NCBI RefSeq assembly: GCF_002179555.1
Contig: NZ_NHOU01000004.1
Location: 62,001 to 126,000 of the forward strand
Length of the DNA stretch: 64,000 nt
Direction of reading: 5' to 3'
DNA from: Salinicola salarius
GTDB taxonomy: Bacteria > Pseudomonadota > Gammaproteobacteria > Pseudomonadales > Halomonadaceae
Below the pieces are notes generated by a model. The model ran no database searches, had not been told where the DNA came from, and saw only the letters and a list, made by a program, of their open reading frames with translations. Position numbers and translations under genes: made by a program. Of the stretch, positions 40,852 to 49,530 are shown one piece after another (position 1 is the stretch's first letter; the number at the start of each line of letters is the position of its first letter).

Positions 40852-40937
40852 TTCACCGATCTTCAAATCGATTCAGTGGCTTGGTAGCAACGAGCGCTAT
40901 CGAAAGCGGGCAGGAAGAGGGTGGATGGGCGCTGGCT

Positions 40938-40985
40938 TGCGCAACACCGGTGCAACGTTGCGCGCTTTCGCACCAAAGGTTGGCA
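40938..40985. promoter_or_regulatory. Two NtrC-like sites shared by the nirB and nasA promoters
   Basis: Site 1 is TGCGCAACACCGGTGCA (40938-40954) and site 2 is CGCACCAAAGGTTGGCA (40969-40985); the NtrC dyad is about TGCACCA-N3-TGGTGCA. Site centres are 31 bp apart (three helical turns). The pair is centred at 40961.5, exactly midway between the predicted starts at about 40824 and 41099. Confidence 0.7.
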
Positions 40986-41072
40986 TGAACGACCCGAGAT
41001 CGGGTCTCTCGACTGCGAGGCGCGGGGTGGGTGTGGCGGCAGAAGGTTGTCGAAAAAGGAAAAAGCGGCCGG

Positions 41073-41088
41073 TGGCCTGCTTATTGCT
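41073..41088 (+). promoter_or_regulatory. Sigma-54 promoter of the nasA-cobA operon
   Basis: TGGCCTGCTTATTGCT: GG and GC are 10 bp apart with TTGCT at -12; the -24 half is weaker than consensus. Transcription would start near 41099, 14 bases before hairpin P1. Confidence 0.75.
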
Positions 41089-41112
41089 CTGATCCTTTAC
41101 CCAGGCGTGCCA

Positions 41113-41218
41113 GTTGCCAACGCCGGCAACGAGCAGCGCTCCGGCACGCAACAACGGCAATGACCACAACGCACCGCGGATACCGGCAGGATCACGCGGC
41201 AGCAGGCAAAGAGGCCTG
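41113..41218 (+). promoter_or_regulatory. ANTAR-type antiterminator leader RNA, nasA side
   Basis: Hairpin P1 at 41113-41130 (stem GTTGCC/GGCAAC, loop AACGCC) and hairpin P2 at 41203-41218 (stem CAGGC/GCCTG, loop AAAGAG). Both loops have A at 1 and G at 4. P2 is almost identical to the last hairpin of the nirB leader and shares its loop and 3' arm with the terminator that follows. The 72-nt linker is long; I found no further qualifying hexaloop in it. Confidence 0.78.
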
Positions 41219-41250
41219 ACCTCACGTTCAGCGTGAAGTCAGGCCTCTTT
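41208..41250 (+). terminator. Leader terminator of the nasA-cobA operon
   Basis: Outer stem AAAGAGGCCTGAC with its complement (13 bp), one mismatch, then an inner stem TCACG/CGTGA. The 3' arm ends in CTCTTT followed by GCGTTT, a short U-tract. It lies 19 nt before the nasA start codon. Confidence 0.8.
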
Positions 41251-41269
41251 GCGTTTCAGGGAGGCGTTC

Positions 41270-44248
41270 ATGCCCAATCCGTACAGCACGACCGATCCAC
41301 AGCCTCGGCGGACGACGCCCCGCGAATCGTTCGGCGACACCGGCTCCTCTTTCGAGCGCACCGCCACCAGCCTCTCTTCCGAGAGCACCACGACCTGCCC
41401 GTCTTACAAGGGCACCACGACCTGCCCGCCTTACAAGGGCACCACGACCTGCCCGCCTTACAAGGGCACCACTACCTGCCCGCCTTACAAGGGCACCACT
41501 ACCTGCCCGTATTGCGGCGTCGGTTGTGGCGTTGTCGCGGCGGTCGAGAACGGTACGCTGACCGATGTCGCCGGGGACCCCGCGCACCCGGCCAACCAGG
41601 GGCGTCTCTGCGTCAAGGGCAGTGCGTTGCACGAGACGATGGGCGAGCGGGGGCGCCTGTCGCATCCCGTCGTCGATGGCGAAGCGGTGGGCTGGGAAGA
41701 GGCGCTGCAGTGCGTCGCGTCGCGGCTGGCATCCACGCAGCGCGAGCATGGCCGGGAGTCGGTGGCAGCCTATCTCTCCGGACAGCTGCTGACCGAGGAT
41801 TATTACGTCGCCAACAAGCTGTTCAAGGGCTTCCTGGGGACGCCTCATGTCGATACCAATTCGCGGCTGTGCATGGCCTCGGCGGTGGCCGCCTACAAGC
41901 GATCTTTCGGCGCCGACGCAGTGCCTTGCTGTTATGAGGATCTGGAGTGCGCGGAACTGGTCGTGCTGGTCGGCTCCAACCTGGCCTGGAATCATCCGGT
42001 GATCTATCAGCGGCTGAAGGCCGCCAAGCAGCGCAACCCGCTGATGCGCATCGTGGTGATCGACCCCCGGGTGACGGACAGCTGTGAAATCGCCGACCTC
42101 TATCTCGGTATTGCGCCCGGCAGCGATGCCCGGCTGTTCAACGGACTGCTGGCCTGGATGCACGCCGCTGGCCGGGTCGACCGGATCTATCTCGAACGCC
42201 ATACCCGAGGCTTCGAAGAGACGATGCAGGCTGCCTGCGAAGACGATGTCGGCATCGAGGCGGTCGCTCGCGACTGCGATGTCGACGCCGAGCGGCTGGA
42301 GACCTTCTTCTACTGGTTCGCCACGCAACTGCACGTGGTGACGCTCTATTCCCAGGGCATCAACCAGTCGAGCAGCGGCACCGACAAGTGCCAGGCGATC
42401 ATCAACTGCCACCTGGCGGGCGGCAAGATCGGGCTGCCGGGCGCAGGGCCGTTTTCGATCACCGGCCAGCCCAATGCCATGGGCGGGCGCGAGGTCGGAG
42501 GTCTGGCCAACCAGCTCGCGGCGCACATGGACTACCACACGCCGGGAGCCATCGATCGGGTCACCCGGTTCTGGCGCACCGAGACGCTGACGCCGACCTT
42601 GCCCGGTGCGCCGGGTTTCAAGGCCACCGAGCTGTTCGACGCCATCGAGCGAGGGGAGATCCGGGCGGTCTGGATCATGGCGACGAACCCGGTGGTCAGC
42701 CTGCCCGAGGCCAATCGCATCAAGCGCATCCTGGCGGCGTGTCCGCTGGTGATCGTTTCCGACTGTATGGCGAATGCCGAGATCCTGGAGGTCGCGGACA
42801 TCGTGCTGCCGGCCACTGGCTGGTCGGAAAAGGATGGCACCGTCACCAATTCCGAGCGCTGCATTTCCCGCCAGCGCGGGTTGCTGCCGCCGCCTGGCGA
42901 GGCGCGTCACGACTGGTGGATCATGACCCAGGTCGCCGCACGTCTCGGCTTTGCCGAGGCATTTCCCTATGTCGATCCCTTCGAGATCTTCGACGAACAT
43001 GCCCGGCTCTCCGGTTTCGAGAACGCGGTCGAAGGCGAGGGTAGCGAAAGCGACGGCGCCATTTGGCGGCCGTTCGACATTTCGGGGCTGGCGGGGCTGG
43101 ATCGTGCCGGCTACGACGGCCTGGCACCGGTTCAATGGCCGGTGACCGCCGCGGCCCCCGCGGGCACGCCACGGCTATTCGAGAACGGCCGCTTCGCGAC
43201 GCCCGATGGCCGTGCTCGGCTGTTGCCGGTTCGTCCGCAGGCGGTACGCCAGAAGCTGACCGGGGAGAGGCCGCTGCGCCTGAACACCGGTCGGGTTCGG
43301 GATCAATGGCATACCATGACGCGGACGGCGCGTGCCTCCCGCCTGATGAATCATCGCGGCGAGCCCTTCGTCGACATTCACCCGCTGGATGCCGAACGCC
43401 TCGGCGTCGTCGACCAGCAGCTGGTCGAGCTGGCGGGGGCCGATGGTCTCTATCGCGGCCGGGCCAGAATCGCCAAGTCCCAGCGGCCGGGAGAGCTGTT
43501 CGCGCCGATGCACTGGAACGACGCCTTCAGCGGCCAGGCCAAGGTCAACGGCCTGGTGGCGGCGGTCGTCGATCCGATCTCCGGGCAGCCTGAATCGAAG
43601 CAGGCTGCAGTCAGCCTTCGTCCGCTGCCGATCTCCTGGGAAGCGACATTGATCGTCGCCGCCGACATCGCGGCCGAGATCGCGCCCACTATCGCGCCCG
43701 CCATAGAGAGTGGGCGCGAAGACTACGCCTACTGGGCGCGGATTCCTCTCGACCACGCCCTGCGCTGGCAGCTTGGCGGTCAACCGGATGCCGCGGGACG
43801 CGACTGGCTGGCGTGGGCCGAGTCCCATCTTCCCGGGGCGGTCTCGCAGTGGAGTCACGACGAAGCGCGCGGACGGTTGCGCGCCAGCGGTATCGATAAC
43901 GGTCGGCTGCGCTGGTGGTTGATGGTCGGGCCACCGGAAGGGCTGCCGTCGTTGCGCTGGCTGGACGACTGCTTCGCCAGCGAAGGCGACCAGGTGCTCG
44001 ATCGAGAGACGCGGCGTCGCATCCTGGCCGGCTGTGCCAGTGGCGCGCGCAGCGACGGCCCGATCGTCTGCAGCTGTCATCAGGTCGGACAGCACTCGAT
44101 CATTGCCGCCATCCGTGCCGGCGATACCAGCCTCGAGGCGCTGGGTGCCCGTCTCGCCTGCGGTACTCAATGCGGTTCCTGCCAACCCGAGCTGAAAGCC
44201 CTGCTCGAAGAAGAGATCCAAGAGGAGATGGCCGATGCCAGCCTATGA
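41270..44248 (+). CDS. nasA: Assimilatory nitrate reductase, catalytic subunit
   Basis: 992 aa cytoplasmic molybdenum enzyme. The N-terminal [4Fe-4S] motif is Cys79-x2-Cys82-x3-Cys86-x27-Cys114 (CPYCGVGC then GRLCVKG), followed by bis-MGD domains (ATNPVVSLPEANRIK, GWSEKDGTVTNSERCISRQRG-like) and a C-terminal BFD-like [2Fe-2S] domain (VCSCHQVG, CGTQCGSC). The ATG at 41270 follows GGGAGG. Residues 39-83 are five copies of a 9-residue unit, so four extra cysteines (43, 52, 61, 70) precede the real cluster. It overlaps cobA by 14 bp. Confidence 0.96.
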   Translation: MPNPYSTTDPQPRRTTPRESFGDTGSSFERTATSLSSESTTTCPSYKGTTTCPPYKGTTTCPPYKGTTTCPPYKGTTTCPYCGVGCGVVAAVENGTLTDVAGDPAHPANQGRLCVKGSALHETMGERGRLSHPVVDGEAVGWEEALQCVASRLASTQREHGRESVAAYLSGQLLTEDYYVANKLFKGFLGTPHVDTNSRLCMASAVAAYKRSFGADAVPCCYEDLECAELVVLVGSNLAWNHPVIYQRLKAAKQRNPLMRIVVIDPRVTDSCEIADLYLGIAPGSDARLFNGLLAWMHAAGRVDRIYLERHTRGFEETMQAACEDDVGIEAVARDCDVDAERLETFFYWFATQLHVVTLYSQGINQSSSGTDKCQAIINCHLAGGKIGLPGAGPFSITGQPNAMGGREVGGLANQLAAHMDYHTPGAIDRVTRFWRTETLTPTLPGAPGFKATELFDAIERGEIRAVWIMATNPVVSLPEANRIKRILAACPLVIVSDCMANAEILEVADIVLPATGWSEKDGTVTNSERCISRQRGLLPPPGEARHDWWIMTQVAARLGFAEAFPYVDPFEIFDEHARLSGFENAVEGEGSESDGAIWRPFDISGLAGLDRAGYDGLAPVQWPVTAAAPAGTPRLFENGRFATPDGRARLLPVRPQAVRQKLTGERPLRLNTGRVRDQWHTMTRTARASRLMNHRGEPFVDIHPLDAERLGVVDQQLVELAGADGLYRGRARIAKSQRPGELFAPMHWNDAFSGQAKVNGLVAAVVDPISGQPESKQAAVSLRPLPISWEATLIVAADIAAEIAPTIAPAIESGREDYAYWARIPLDHALRWQLGGQPDAAGRDWLAWAESHLPGAVSQWSHDEARGRLRASGIDNGRLRWWLMVGPPEGLPSLRWLDDCFASEGDQVLDRETRRRILAGCASGARSDGPIVCSCHQVGQHSIIAAIRAGDTSLEALGARLACGTQCGSCQPELKALLEEEIQEEMADASL
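41384..41518. repeat. Five 27-bp tandem repeats in nasA
   Basis: Units start at 41384, 41411, 41438, 41465 and 41492. Encoded units are STTTCPSYK, three GTTTCPPYK, and GTTTCPYCG, the last being the native start of the Fe-S motif. Near-identity of the DNA, including silent sites, points to recent duplication by slippage. Confidence 0.93.
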
Positions 44249-45134
44249 TGCAACGCAAGGCAATACGCGCGAGAAGAGGCTGGAGACGGCCGGCTGGATG
44301 GCTCGGCTCTATCAGACGGCTCGAAACCGAATCGTGACCACGAGACCGACGAGAAACGTCGTCGGCCCGGCTGGCGACACCGGCCGGGTCTCGCTGGTCG
44401 GCGCCGGACCCGGCGCGGCGGATCTGCTGACCGTGCGAGCCCTGCGACGAATCGAGGCCGCACACGCCGTGGTCTATGACCGGCTCGTCGGCCCCGACAT
44501 TCTAGCCTTGCTGCCCCGGGGCTGCGAGCGCTACTACGTCGGCAAGGCGCGTGGCAACCACAGCGTGCCCCAGGCGGAGATCGGCACGCTATTGGTGCGG
44601 CTCGCCGCCGAAGGAAAGCGGGTGGTGCGTCTGAAAGGTGGCGATCCCGGAATCTTCGGGCGCATGGGCGAGGAGCTGGCAGCGCTGGCCGAGGCCGGCA
44701 TCACCCCCGATATCGTGCCCGGGATTACCGCCGCGTCCGGCGCCGTTGCTGCCATGGGGCTGCCGCTGACCGACCGCGCTCACGCCCAGCAGGTTCGCTT
44801 CATTACCGCGCAGGCATGCCGGGACGATGTCTCCCTCGACTGGCACTCGCTGGCCCGGCGTGACGAGACCTTGGTGTTCTACATGGGGTTGAGTCGTGTC
44901 GAGACCATCTGCGAAGGGCTGATCGGCGCCGGGCTGCCGTCCGACTGGCCCATCATGCTGATCGCCAACGCCTCGCTACCGCAGCAGCAGACGCTGGTAG
45001 GCACGTTGGCGGACATGCCGCGAACGCTTGCCGCCAATCCGATGCCGTCGCCGTGCCTGATCGTGGTCGGCAGCGTCGTCGAGATGATCCCCTCCACCGC
45101 TGACCGGCTCTTGAGCCTCGAACGCCCGGTTTGA
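44235..45134 (+). CDS. cobA: Uroporphyrinogen-III C-methyltransferase
   Basis: 299 aa. A 45-residue variable lead is followed by the SUMT domain: [26 protein letters not shown], the [13 protein letters not shown] motif and [21 protein letters not shown]. It makes precorrin-2 for sirohaem, the cofactor of NirB, which explains its place after nasA; this matches the single-domain enzyme of nas clusters rather than full CysG. The ATG overlaps the nasA end. I see no strong terminator in the 61-bp gap that follows. Confidence 0.93.
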   Translation: MPAYDATQGNTREKRLETAGWMARLYQTARNRIVTTRPTRNVVGPAGDTGRVSLVGAGPGAADLLTVRALRRIEAAHAVVYDRLVGPDILALLPRGCERYYVGKARGNHSVPQAEIGTLLVRLAAEGKRVVRLKGGDPGIFGRMGEELAALAEAGITPDIVPGITAASGAVAAMGLPLTDRAHAQQVRFITAQACRDDVSLDWHSLARRDETLVFYMGLSRVETICEGLIGAGLPSDWPIMLIANASLPQQQTLVGTLADMPRTLAANPMPSPCLIVVGSVVEMIPSTADRLLSLERPV

Positions 45135-45195
45135 CTGGGCAGTTCGAGGCGGGCGGCGTAGACTTCGCGGCTTTCCGAACGCCAGGAGTCTACGC

Positions 45196-45537
45196 GTGAG
45201 CCAATTACCGCCTTGCCCGCAATGCGGGTCCGAATATACCTACGCCGACAGCCAGCTTGTCGTCTGCCCCGAATGCGGCCATGAGTGGTCCGAAGCAGAA
45301 GCGGCGGTCGACGAAGGACACGCAAGCGTCGTGACCGACGCCCATGGCACGCCGCTGGCCGATGGTGACAGCGTCACCGTGATCAAGGACCTGAAGATCA
45401 AGGGGTCGTCGCAGGTCGTCAAGGTAGGGACCAAGGTCAAGAACATCCGCCTGGTCGATGGTGATCACGATATCGACTGCAAGGTCGATGGTGTCGGGGC
45501 CATGAAGCTGAAATCCGAATTCGTCAAGAAGGCCTGA
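45196..45537 (+). CDS. YjdM/PhnA family zinc-ribbon protein
   Basis: 113 aa, starting at a GTG with CAGGAG upstream. The N-terminal zinc ribbon has [10 protein letters not shown] and CPECGHEW; the C-terminal SH3-like part contains [17 protein letters not shown] and [21 protein letters not shown], the family's standard end. Despite the PhnA name it is not part of phosphonate breakdown; function unknown. Single gene. Confidence 0.92.
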   Translation: MSQLPPCPQCGSEYTYADSQLVVCPECGHEWSEAEAAVDEGHASVVTDAHGTPLADGDSVTVIKDLKIKGSSQVVKVGTKVKNIRLVDGDHDIDCKVDGVGAMKLKSEFVKKA

Positions 45538-45624
45538 GCCGACGTCAGGCCTTGCAGTGGAACCATCGGGCTGCTTTTCGCCGTCGTCCGGCTCAGGTTC
45601 GTCATCACAGGGCGGGGGACCACA

Positions 45625-46092
45625 ATGGCTTGGAAGATCGCGCGGCTGAATCGCGATGACACGCTCGGCATCGAAACGGTGTCGCGCTGGACCTTCGACG
45701 CCTGGGGCGGACTCCACCCGCACACGACGTTCGAGGAATGGCGGGACGAAACCCGCAGCGACTGCGGTGCCAAAGGTGTGCCTTCAGTATTCGTGGCCAT
45801 GAGCGACGGCAAGCCGATGGCTACCGCGAGCCTGACGGTCAGCGACATGAGCCTTCGGCCCGCCATGGGGCCTTGGCTCGCCTCCGTTTTCGTCCTGCCG
45901 GCCTGGCGCGGCCGCGGTATCGCCTCGGCACTGGTGGCGACGGTGGAAGCGGAGGCCCGGGAAGCAGGTTTTCGACGACTTCATCTCTACACACCGGACC
46001 AGATGGCGCTCTACGCGCGGCTGGGTTGGGTGCCCTCCGAGTCTCTGACCTATCGTGGCGAGCGCGTCACGCTGATGCACCGAAACCTCTGA
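45625..46092 (+). CDS. GNAT family N-acetyltransferase
   Basis: 155 aa with one acetyltransferase domain: VFVLPAWRGRGIASALVATVEAEAREAG is the acetyl-CoA loop and LYTPDQMALYARLGW the C-terminal end. It is the last gene before the accessory block: the ISL3-type element begins at its stop codon. Substrate unknown. Confidence 0.9.
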   Translation: MAWKIARLNRDDTLGIETVSRWTFDAWGGLHPHTTFEEWRDETRSDCGAKGVPSVFVAMSDGKPMATASLTVSDMSLRPAMGPWLASVFVLPAWRGRGIASALVATVEAEAREAGFRRLHLYTPDQMALYARLGWVPSESLTYRGERVTLMHRNL

Positions 46093-47440
46093 AAAAAGGT
46101 TCTTCGCAGATCAGCGTGAAGCACGCAGATCTGAGGGATAAGCAGATAGAGAAACGGCGGTAAATCCGAATAAGCTGATGTTCACCATAAACGTCTGCTC
46201 ACGGATACCGCCGTTGTATGGATGCTAACCCGCTCCGTCTGTTCTGGAAAGGCTTCACGCCAACTTATCATGCGTTCCTCAATCCCCAGACCCTATTCGT
46301 CCGCCTCGAGCCGGATCCCGGCGTGATCCCGGTGTGATCCCGGTGTGCAGTGGCTGTGATCAGGCCTGCTTCCTGGTGCATGACATGCATCGCCAACGCG
46401 TCCGAGAGGCCCCGCTGCTGATCTATCGGATCGAGTTGGAGGTGCCCGTTCGACGCCTGCGCTGCCCTATCTGCGGGCCGACACGTGAGCGGATCGATTG
46501 GCTGCCGGGCCGGCCTGGCGTGACCGACACGCTACACCAGTGGGTAGAGCGCTTGGTGGACTTGCTGCCTATCCGCCACGTAGCTGACCTCGTCGGTCTG
46601 CACTGGCATACCGTGAAGACCATCGATAAGCAGCGCCTGCAGCGCACTCTTCCCGTTCCGGACGCCACTCGGCTGCGTCGGCTGATGATGGACGAGTTTG
46701 CCCTGCACAAGGGGCATCGCTATGCCACGGTGATCGCTTGTGCCGATACCCAACAGGTCGTGTGGGTCGGCGAGGGCCGCTCGCGGGAGTCGATCCGTCC
46801 GTTCTTCGAATGGTTAGGCGCAGCCCGAAAGCAGATCGAAGCCGTCGCCATGGACATGAACTCGGCCTTCGATCTCGAGGTGAAGGCCCAGAGCCCCAAC
46901 GCGGCAGTGGTCTATGACCGCTTCCATGTCGTGGCTAAATATGGGCGTGAGGTGGTGGACCGAGTACGTGTTAACCAGGCCAATCAGCTACGCGACGACA
47001 AGGTGGCCCGCAAGGTGATCAAGGGCAGCCGCTGGCTGTTGCTGCGCAACGCCGACAACCTTAAGCCCGAACAGGCGGTCAAGCTGGAAGAACTGTTGGC
47101 AGCCAATGCGTCATTGAGCACCGCGTATCTGCTCAAGGACCAGCTCAAGATGCTCTGGTTTGCCGACGACGAGGCTGCCGCGCGCGGTGCCTGGCAGGAG
47201 TGGGCCGGCATGGCACGCAGCAGTGGTATTGATGCCCTGGTGCACTTCGCCAGGAAGCTGGAGCCTTACCTGGAAGGGATCGTCTCCAGCGCTCGACATC
47301 GGCTGAACACCAGTGTACTTGAGGGCATGAACAACCGGATCAAGGTCATCAAACGAATGGCCTATGGGTACCGCGACACGGCGTACTTCTTCCTGAAGAT
47401 CCGGGCCGCGTTCCCGGCAAAGTGCGATGAACCTTTTTTT
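46092..47440 (+). mobile_element. ISL3-family insertion sequence
   Basis: Imperfect terminal inverted repeats: left AAAAAAGGTTCTTCGCA at 46092-46108 and, at the right end (47423-47440), the complement of AAAAAAAGGTTCATCGCA. The single transposase frame is broken (see the pseudogene). No clear target duplication could be read because the ends are flanked by A and T tracts. Marks the left edge of the accessory block. Confidence 0.75.
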
Positions 47441-47452
47441 ATCAGTCAGTAA
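46218..47452 (+). pseudogene. ISL3-family transposase, frameshifted by an 11-bp duplication
   Basis: The natural ATG at 46218 gives MDANPLRLFWKGFTPTYHAF, the normal ISL3 start, but the frame hits TGA at about 46334-46340 because the 11-bp unit TGATCCCGGTG is present twice (about 46324-46345). The main frame resumes with CSGCDQACF, the zinc finger, then the DDE domain (MDEFALHKGHRYATV, DMNSAFDLEVK, LEGMNNRIKVIKRMAYG). A GTG at 46334 could restart a 372-aa protein missing 38 residues. The stop lies just beyond the right terminal repeat. Confidence 0.8.
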
Positions 47453-47629
47453 GTTAAGCAAACGGTTACGCCAAGAAAAGCATAAACCAATTTATTGCCA
47501 CCCAGAGGCCACCATACACTGACCATCTATAGCAAAACTGTTCACCCTTTCGCTGATGGCATGCTGGACTCACAGCCGTCCTGAACAGCTAACCAATGCA
47601 CACTGCGCTAGAAACATGAGGTGGCGGAA
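47453..47629. other. Intergenic stretch right of the ISL3 element
   Basis: Relatively AT-rich sequence between the insertion sequence and the aminotransferase gene. It must hold the aminotransferase promoter; I see no convincing -35/-10 pair, only GAGGTGG just before the start codon. Confidence 0.4.
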
Positions 47630-48952
47630 ATGACAATTTTTTCTAAAGAAACGCTTAGTAATCAGCATATCAAGCAGCTAGACCGGAAAGGCGTATTTCA
47701 CTCTTGGTCTGCACAGGGCTCGCTGGACCCACTAGTTATCAAGAGCGGCAGTGGCTGTCGGCTGTGGGATTATGAAGGGCGGGAATATCTCGACTTTTCA
47801 AGCCAACTGATCAACACCAATATTGGCCACCAGCACCCGAAAGTAATTGCTGGCATCAAGGCACAGCTAGACGAGTTGGCTACGGTGGCCCCTTCGCATG
47901 CCAACTACGCTCGCGGCCTGGCTGCTGAAAAGATACTTGCTCGCGCACCGGCAGGCTTCGATAAGGTCTTCTTCACCAACGGCGGTGCAGATGCGAATGA
48001 GAACGCTATTCGCATGGCGCGTGCCGTTACTGGCCGGACAAAGGTGCTGTCGGCTTACCGCTCGTATCATGGCGGTACGGGCTCAGCCATTGCAGCGACG
48101 GGCGACTTCCGCCGCGTACCCAACGAGTATGCCCGTGGTCACGTTCATTTCTTTAACCCCTTCCTCTATCGCAGTGATTTCTGGGCACAGAGTGAAGAGG
48201 AAGAGGGAGCGCGCGCCCTACAGCACTTACGCCGGACCATTGAGTCTGAAGGTGCCGGTTCCATAGCTGCCATCCTGCTGGAAACGATCCCGGGCACCGC
48301 AGGTATTCTGGTTCCGCCCAAGGGCTACCTGGATGGCGTAAGAGCCCTTGCTGATGAATTCGGCATCGTACTTGTCTTCGATGAAGTCATGGCAGGATTT
48401 GGCCGCACCGGAAAATGGCTGGCATTGGATCACTTTGACGTGGTGCCCGACCTGATTACATTCGCTAAAGGCGTAAATTCGGGTTATGTCCCGGCTGGCG
48501 GTGTCATCGTCTCTGAAAAGACCTCGCGTCATTTTGAGGAAAACTTTTTCTTCGGCGGGCTAACCTATTCCGGCCATCCACTGGCGATGGCAGCCATATG
48601 TGCAACGCTTGATGCGATGGAAGAAGAAAGCATCGTCGACAACGCAGCACATATTGGCGCTAATGTCTTGGCACCTGGTTTAAAACAAATTGCCGAACGT
48701 CACGATATCGTAGGCGAAGTACGTGGGATGGGCGTTTTCCAGGCAATTGAACTGGTAGAGGACCGCGAAAGCAGGCAGCCACTAAACGCTAAGGCAGTGG
48801 GGCAGCTCAAAGCTGCCATGGTGGAGAGTGGATTACTGCCCTTTGTCGTTGCCAATCGAATTCACGTTGTGCCGCCTTGCGTGATTACCGCCCAAGAAGC
48901 AGAGCAAGGCTTGTCTATCATCAATGACTCCCTCGGCAATCTCAGAAGATAA
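47630..48952 (+). CDS. Class III PLP-dependent aminotransferase
   Basis: 440 aa. Class III motifs: FSSQLINTNIGHQHPKV in the N-terminal part, FTNGGADANENAIRMAR, YRSYHGGTGSA, VFDEVMAGFGRTGKW with the PLP Asp, the PLP lysine in LITFAKGVNSGYVPAGG, and TYSGHPLAMAA. The group includes omega-amino acid:pyruvate and diaminobutyrate transaminases. The ATG at 47630 is chosen (GAGGTGG before it); a GTG at 47621 is possible. Base composition is clearly lower in GC than the flanking core genes. It probably acts on an amine released by the neighbouring hydrolases; inferred. Confidence 0.9.
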   Translation: MTIFSKETLSNQHIKQLDRKGVFHSWSAQGSLDPLVIKSGSGCRLWDYEGREYLDFSSQLINTNIGHQHPKVIAGIKAQLDELATVAPSHANYARGLAAEKILARAPAGFDKVFFTNGGADANENAIRMARAVTGRTKVLSAYRSYHGGTGSAIAATGDFRRVPNEYARGHVHFFNPFLYRSDFWAQSEEEEGARALQHLRRTIESEGAGSIAAILLETIPGTAGILVPPKGYLDGVRALADEFGIVLVFDEVMAGFGRTGKWLALDHFDVVPDLITFAKGVNSGYVPAGGVIVSEKTSRHFEENFFFGGLTYSGHPLAMAAICATLDAMEEESIVDNAAHIGANVLAPGLKQIAERHDIVGEVRGMGVFQAIELVEDRESRQPLNAKAVGQLKAAMVESGLLPFVVANRIHVVPPCVITAQEAEQGLSIINDSLGNLRR

Positions 48953-49026
48953 GCTATGAGTCAGGGCTTAGTGGGCTTCCTCCCATCCTGATATCAAAGC
49001 ACTCGTTAGCATCAGCCATCAATAAT

Positions 49027-49052
49027 GCCGGGTCGGGAAAGCCCGATCCGGC
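49027..49052 (+). terminator. Hairpin after the class III aminotransferase
   Basis: An 11-bp stem with one G-T wobble (GCCGGGTCGGG, loop AAAG) about 75 bp after the stop. The following sequence is TTCAAATT, a weak U-tract. Confidence 0.6.
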
Positions 49053-49203
49053 TTCAAATTAGGTAGCAGCATGCGCTTACGAAAGATGTCGAAGCCGCAC
49101 TACACCTGTCACGCCTTCACCTGAAGCTTCGAGAAGATAGCTATATGGGCCTTGATACTTGGTTGCAATTCCATTTTGATTCGAGCAACTCGCTCTGCTG
49201 CTG

Positions 49204-49434
49204 GTGGCGGTAAAAGGCTCTCAGGAACAGTTAGACCATGCCCTTGGGCGAAGCCGAGGCGGCCTGACGGCCAAGATCCCCAAGCCAGGAATACCACGCC
49301 TGTTCGAACGCCCGCGTTATCGGCATCGCAATGTGATAGAGCGTCTATTTGGCTGGATGAAGGAAAAGCGGCGACTCTGTACTCGCTACGACAAGCTGGC
49401 GAAAAGTTACCACGCCATGGTCACGCTGGCCTGA
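49204..49434 (+). pseudogene. IS5-family transposase remnant with internal deletion
   Basis: The reading frame joins an early transposase segment (AVKGSQEQLDHALGRSRGGLTAKI) directly to the C-terminal segment (PKPGIPRLFERPRYRHRNVIERLFGWMKEKRRLCTRYDKLAKSYHAM-type), so the central part with catalytic residues is missing. The remaining 76 residues cannot transpose. No intact ends recognised. Confidence 0.7.
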
Positions 49435-49530
49435 ATCGAGCGCTGTTTGGTCTCTTGGCACCTGTAGCATCTGATGAATTGGTTCTGCAAATATCGCAAG
49501 GATATCAACCGCTAACGGCGTTGCAGTGCA

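Noticed and set aside
40531-41092. Open frame continuing across the nirB-nasA control region
   Set aside because: It overlaps the regulatory elements, starts inside the antisense of the nasC-like gene, and shows no protein-like pattern.
41384-41518. The nasA repeat as a CRISPR or minisatellite array
   Set aside because: Units are contiguous without spacers, multiples of three, in frame, and encode part of the protein.
41228-43135. 635-aa minus-strand frame opposite nasA
   Set aside because: Antisense shadow; its repeated RRAGRGALV residues only mirror the 27-bp repeats of nasA.
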